The notes beneath the pieces are model-generated. The model was not told where the DNA came from and did no database searches. It saw only the letters and a list, made by a program, of their open reading frames with translations. From assembly GCA_963753055.1 (NCBI GenBank), contig CAVWAP010000001.1, forward strand, positions 620,001 to 684,000: a stretch of DNA of 64,000 nt, given 5' to 3'. Below are positions 60,839-64,000 of this stretch, piece after piece. The DNA is from JAUWGC01 sp963753055 (GTDB lineage Bacteria > Bacteroidota > Bacteroidia > Bacteroidales > B18-G4). Position numbers and translations under genes: made by a program. The stretch's first letter is position 1. Each line of letters starts with the position of its first letter.

Positions 60839-61492
60839 ATGAAGGAAAAGTACATCACTGAGAACAACATTAATTCATTTTCTGATGATATATTGGAGGC
60901 TGTCAAACCCTTTGAAAGAATGTATGATTATTCTCTTGAAAAAGATAAGATTGCCCTTGTTCTGATAGATATGCAGCAGTATTTTTTTCATCCTGATGCT
61001 CATGGTTTTATCCCTTCAGCCAGAGCCATAATTCCGAATGTTCAGAGACTTCAAAATTTCTTTCTTAATCATCAATTGCCGGTGATCCTTACGCAGCACA
61101 TAAATAATGAAAAGAATGCCGGGATGATGGGTGTGAGATGGAAGGAGGTGATCACGGCTGATCATCCTTTTGCAGGGATAGTTGATGAGGTCGATTTGCC
61201 TGGATGTAAGAAAGTGAAAAAAGCTCAGTTTGATGCGTTTTTTGAAAGTGACCTGGAAGATATTTTAAGAGCAAATGGGATTACCCAATTGATCATCACC
61301 GGTGTTATGGCAAACCTGTGTTGTGAGACAACTGTTCGATCAGCATTTGTAAGGGGATTCGAACCTTTTATGCCTGTTGATGCTACAGCAGCATATAATT
61401 ATAATTTTCATCTTGGTACATTTCAGAACCTGGCTTATGGTTTTATGCAGGCAATGAGTACCGCTCAGATTATACAAGAACTAGAAGAATGA
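60839..61492 (+). CDS. Isochorismatase-fold cysteine hydrolase
   Basis: 217 residues. Catalytic triad of the fold: Asp44 (LVLIDMQQYFF), Lys128 (KAQFDAFFESDLE) and Cys161 (GVMANLCCETTVRSAF). The overall sequence, with the long N-terminus, AFF-x-S-x-L and the GVMAN loop, looks more like EntB/PhzD isochorismatases than nicotinamidases. However, EntB-type enzymes have Gly at the nucleophile position, and this protein keeps Cys. It is therefore probably an amide or ester hydrolase with an isochorismatase-like pocket. Cytosolic, with no signal peptide. First gene of a three-gene operon; its stop overlaps the next start by ATGA. Confidence 0.85.
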   Translation: MKEKYITENNINSFSDDILEAVKPFERMYDYSLEKDKIALVLIDMQQYFFHPDAHGFIPSARAIIPNVQRLQNFFLNHQLPVILTQHINNEKNAGMMGVRWKEVITADHPFAGIVDEVDLPGCKKVKKAQFDAFFESDLEDILRANGITQLIITGVMANLCCETTVRSAFVRGFEPFMPVDATAAYNYNFHLGTFQNLAYGFMQAMSTAQIIQELEE

Positions 61493-62370
61493 AAAAACAA
61501 AGCATAGGGATCATTGGAGCGGGACCGGCAGGTATAGCTTGTGCAATCCAGTTGAAGAGGTTTGGCTTTGAACCGGTCATCTACGAGAAGGGAGAATATG
61601 GTGGCCTGCTGAAAAATGCCCATTTTATTGAAAATTACCTTGGCTTCCCATTCGGAATTTCCCCGGAATACCTGGTAGATAGTTTTGGAAAACACCTTGT
61701 CAAGTATGAGATTGATATTAGGTACCAGGAGGTAACAAAGGCTGAATATAAGGAGGGTGAATTCATCGTCAAATCCAAGACAGGGGGAGGCACATACGAT
61801 TTCCTTGTAATTGCCTCAGGCACTAAACCCAGGAGGCATGAGGCTTTTGAAAGCCTGGGCGGGGATAAAGTGTTTTATGAGGTGTTACCATTGAAAAAGG
61901 TGAAAGGTAAAGAGATTGGGATTATCGGTAGCGGGGATGCAGCATTTGATTATGCCATGAACATGGCTGTCAATAACCAGGTTAAGATTTTTAACCGCTC
62001 GAATAAAACGAAATGTATATCATTGCTTTTTGAACGCGTTGAGAAAAATATTAAGATCAAATATTTCCCTGATACTGAGTTGCAGGCCTTAAAAGATTCC
62101 GGTCAATATCTGTCTGTTGAATTCAGGAGCAAGAACGAAATTATTGCCTATTCATTGGATTACATTATTTTTGCCACCGGCCGTGATCCACAACTGGATT
62201 ATTTGCAGGAATCGATAAATAATCAATCAGATATTCTTATAAAGGAAGGAAAATTGTACTTTATCGGTGATGTAAATAACAAGCTGAACAGGCAGGTGTC
62301 GATAGCCTCCGGGGATGGGATCAGGGCGGCGATGGAGATCAATCATCTATTACGGAAGACAGGAGTGTGA
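61489..62370 (+). CDS. Thioredoxin-reductase-like FAD/NAD(P) oxidoreductase lacking the CxxC pair
   Basis: 293 residues. FAD-binding GAGPAG at 10-15 (IGIIGAGPAGIACAIQLKRF); a second Rossmann site GIIGSGDAAFDYAM for NAD(P)H; ATGRDPQ; and FIGDVNNKLNRQVSIASGDG at the C-terminal FAD contact. This is the two-domain fold of thioredoxin reductase and ferredoxin-NADP reductase. The redox-active CxxC of thioredoxin reductase is missing. It may pass electrons from NAD(P)H to another partner; a role as electron donor to the adjacent radical SAM protein is inference. Four-base overlaps on both sides. Confidence 0.85.
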   Translation: MKKQSIGIIGAGPAGIACAIQLKRFGFEPVIYEKGEYGGLLKNAHFIENYLGFPFGISPEYLVDSFGKHLVKYEIDIRYQEVTKAEYKEGEFIVKSKTGGGTYDFLVIASGTKPRRHEAFESLGGDKVFYEVLPLKKVKGKEIGIIGSGDAAFDYAMNMAVNNQVKIFNRSNKTKCISLLFERVEKNIKIKYFPDTELQALKDSGQYLSVEFRSKNEIIAYSLDYIIFATGRDPQLDYLQESINNQSDILIKEGKLYFIGDVNNKLNRQVSIASGDGIRAAMEINHLLRKTGV

Positions 62371-63296
62371 GAGTCATACAGCAAACACAGGAGAATGAGA
62401 TAGCCAATGTTTATGTGGCAGAAACCAATGCGGGCAAACGCTTTGAGTTTGTAGAATCCACTCAGCCACCAAAGAGCATCAGGGAGAAGTGGGTGCTGAT
62501 CATATCCACCTTGTATGGCTGTCCGGTCGACTGTAAATTTTGTGATGCGGGAGGGACTTACCAGGGAAGGCTATCACATGATGAGCTTTTATTTCAGATA
62601 GATTACCTTGTAAATAAGAGGTTCCCTGATGGTCTGATTGCTACCGATAAGTTTAAGATCCAGTTCGCCCGCATGGGTGAGCCTTCCTTCAATCCCACTG
62701 TGCTTGACGTACTGGAAGAGCTTCCTTCAAGGTACACCATGCAGCACTTTATCCCTTCCCTCTCATCGATAGGACCGGCAAGCACGGAGAAGTTTTTTGA
62801 ACGTTTACTCAAGATCAAGAAAAATCTATACGATAAGACCTTCCAACTTCAGTTTTCTATCCATTCAACAGACAGAGAGCAGCGCGACAGTCTGATGCCC
62901 ATCAAGAAGATGAGTTTTGAAGATATTGCTGCCTTTGGCAGGCAGTTTTACAGTCCTGGAGGCAAAAAACTGACCTTGAATTTCGCCATAGGTGCTGATT
63001 ACATCATCCGGCCAGAGACGATAAAAGATATTTTTAATCCTGAGATTTTCCTCATCAAAGTAACCCCTGTCAACCCCACCTTTAAGGCCCTGCAAAACAA
63101 TATCCGGTCACTCGTTAACCCTCACAATGATCATTACCCCGTCATTGATGCCTTCAGGGCATGTGGTTACGAGGTACTGCTGAGCATCGGCGAATGGGAA
63201 GAGAACAAGATCGGGTCTAATTGCGGGCAGTATGTTGGCGCGATGAATGGTGCATCCAGTGAAGGAATGTACACATACTGTCTGGGGAAAGCTTAG
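62367..63296 (+). CDS. RlmN/Cfr-like radical SAM protein
   Basis: 309 residues. GTG start that overlaps the previous stop (GTGA). The cluster motif is Cys52-x3-Cys56-x2-Cys59 (GCPVDCKFC). RlmN-like features follow: the MGEPSFNP stretch (as MGEPLLN), SIHSTDREQRDSLMPIKK, LTLNFAIGADY, and the C-terminal GSNCGQYVGAM with Cys286 equivalent to the methyl-carrying Cys355 of E. coli RlmN (ACGQLAG). The position equivalent to resolving Cys118, seven before the first cluster Cys, is Ile45. The N-terminal RNA-binding domain of RlmN (about 100 residues) is missing. Substrate unknown; a RNA or small-molecule methylase is possible. Confidence 0.85.
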   Translation: MRVIQQTQENEIANVYVAETNAGKRFEFVESTQPPKSIREKWVLIISTLYGCPVDCKFCDAGGTYQGRLSHDELLFQIDYLVNKRFPDGLIATDKFKIQFARMGEPSFNPTVLDVLEELPSRYTMQHFIPSLSSIGPASTEKFFERLLKIKKNLYDKTFQLQFSIHSTDREQRDSLMPIKKMSFEDIAAFGRQFYSPGGKKLTLNFAIGADYIIRPETIKDIFNPEIFLIKVTPVNPTFKALQNNIRSLVNPHNDHYPVIDAFRACGYEVLLSIGEWEENKIGSNCGQYVGAMNGASSEGMYTYCLGKA

Positions 63297-63300
63297 AATT

Positions 63301-63342
63301 AGTTGTCAGTTGTCGGTTGTCAGTTGTCAGTTGTCGGTTCTC
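63301..63342. repeat. Heptamer tandem repeat
   Basis: Six units of seven bases with the pattern (A/G)GTTGTC (the last is GGTTCTC) follow the radical SAM stop by four bases. It fills the short convergent space before the next gene, whose stop lies at 63341. Such heptamers are frequent intergenic elements in several phyla. No hairpin terminator is present here. Confidence 0.8.
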
Positions 63343-63913
63343 AGTTTGAAAAGTAGATTATAAAATCCTTGTCTGGCATAAAGTTCCCTCGTTCGAAGAT
63401 GTAGATGTAAAGTCCTCCGACCTGGTGAATCTTGTCAGGTTCATAGGATATTGAATCAATCCTAATATCGAATGGTACATGAAGCTCATAGTAAGCCTGC
63501 TGAAAGGGCTTGCCCCAGGCTGCAGTGGTCGTGAGAATATAAACTGCCTTATTAGATTTAAGTTCCTGCGTGTAGCCAATTCGTAATGTGGTTGATTTGC
63601 CGGGATGGATGAAGAGCTTAATTCTTCCTGCACGCTGGTTATAACTGAGAAGCTGATCCTGGAAGATATTGTTTCTGTCGAAGGCGTAAACATTTGTTAC
63701 CTTACCCCTAATATCATCCTGGGGAAATGGATAAGCCATTACAATCATTATGGGTTGACTGTGTGGATTATGGAAGTAATAATCTCCGGATACCTTCAGG
63801 CTATTGGCATCCAGTATAAAAAACAAGTCTTCCCTGTAAAAGTCTGGTATTTGGGAAAAAGCCGAAATGCTGCAAGCAAAAAGTAAAATGAATAAATAGT
63901 GTTTTTTATTCAT
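63341..63913 (-). CDS. Small secreted protein of unknown function
   Basis: 190 residues from the ATG at 63913; the open frame continues to 63955 but overlaps another gene. The signal peptide is MNKKHYLFILLFACSISAFS. The mature part shows predicted beta strands (DLFFILDANSLKVSGDYYFH, RIKLFIHPGKSTTLRIGYT, GGLYIYIFERGNF). The Asn-Pro-His stretch (YFHNPHSQPIMIVMAYPFP) looks like a beta-sandwich edge. No family recognised. Its start overlaps the stop of the upstream T9SS-type gene by eight bases. Confidence 0.7.
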   Translation of the reverse strand: MNKKHYLFILLFACSISAFSQIPDFYREDLFFILDANSLKVSGDYYFHNPHSQPIMIVMAYPFPQDDIRGKVTNVYAFDRNNIFQDQLLSYNQRAGRIKLFIHPGKSTTLRIGYTQELKSNKAVYILTTTAAWGKPFQQAYYELHVPFDIRIDSISYEPDKIHQVGGLYIYIFERGNFMPDKDFIIYFSN

Positions 63914-64000
63914 TGATGAGGACCATCTTGTTTGAGGCAATGCGTTTATTATCAAGCTCCATCGTGTAAATGTATAATCCTGGATTCAGATCTGATGGAG
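63906..64000 (-). CDS. C-terminal tail of a T9SS sorting-domain protein (runs off the window)
   Basis: Only the last 30 codons are seen, ending SDLNPGLYIYTMELDNKRIA then SNKMVLINE. The pattern L-x-x-G-x-Y-x-Y...basic-V-x-I at the extreme C-terminus is that of a type A T9SS sorting domain. Nothing can be said about its function. The following gene starts inside its last codons. Confidence 0.65.
   Translation of the reverse strand, partial: PSDLNPGLYIYTMELDNKRIASNKMVLINE

Overview
The window is chromosomal DNA of a member of the Bacteroidota, probably Bacteroidales-like. Supporting signs are five complete proteins and one fragment with type IX secretion (T9SS) C-terminal sorting domains, a Bat aerotolerance operon, almost no Shine-Dalgarno sequences, good matches to the Bacteroidota promoter (TTTG, about 19 bases, TAnnTTTG), and a str-S10-spc-alpha ribosomal locus without tuf between fusA and rpsJ. 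I saw no rRNA, tRNA, CRISPR array, insertion sequence, integrase or phage gene. Most of the window is core chromosome.

Left part (1-24.9 kb): the start of an ADP-heptose epimerase gene and an MFS transporter; two tandem secreted serine proteases; an RluD-type pseudouridine synthase, a T9SS protein and a PASTA protein in one minus-strand run; ddl; a minus-strand group of rdgB, an SGNH lipoprotein, a FadL-type channel, an Omp85-family protein and ung; a 42-residue lipoprotein and a predicted outer-membrane barrel; two very large T9SS proteins (Ycf48-like and sortilin/BNR-like repeats); and an exported C1B peptidase.

Middle (24.9-42.1 kb): the complete Bat operon (moxR, DUF58, a BatD-like membrane protein, batA, batB, batC, batD, batE), a MerR regulator and an M23 peptidase, alaS, a hybrid histidine kinase overlapping its response regulator, and eno.

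Right part (42.2-60.5 kb): an unbroken minus-strand run from rpsL to rplQ (translation, SecY, Map, IF-1, RNA polymerase alpha). It starts from a near-perfect promoter with a roughly 210-base leader and ends in a strong hairpin. Two small genes, rpmJ and rpmD, are included here. L36, S14 and S4 all lack zinc ligands. L17 carries a 190-residue charged tail made of perfect 84-bp tandem repeats.

The most unusual system lies just beyond (60.8-63.3 kb): three genes with 4-base overlaps encode an isochorismatase-fold hydrolase with a catalytic Cys, a thioredoxin-reductase-like flavoprotein without the CxxC pair, and a short RlmN/Cfr-like radical SAM protein. The last keeps the methyl-carrying Cys but lacks the resolving Cys. 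I know of no described pathway with this composition. The window ends in a small secreted protein and the tail of another sorting-domain protein.
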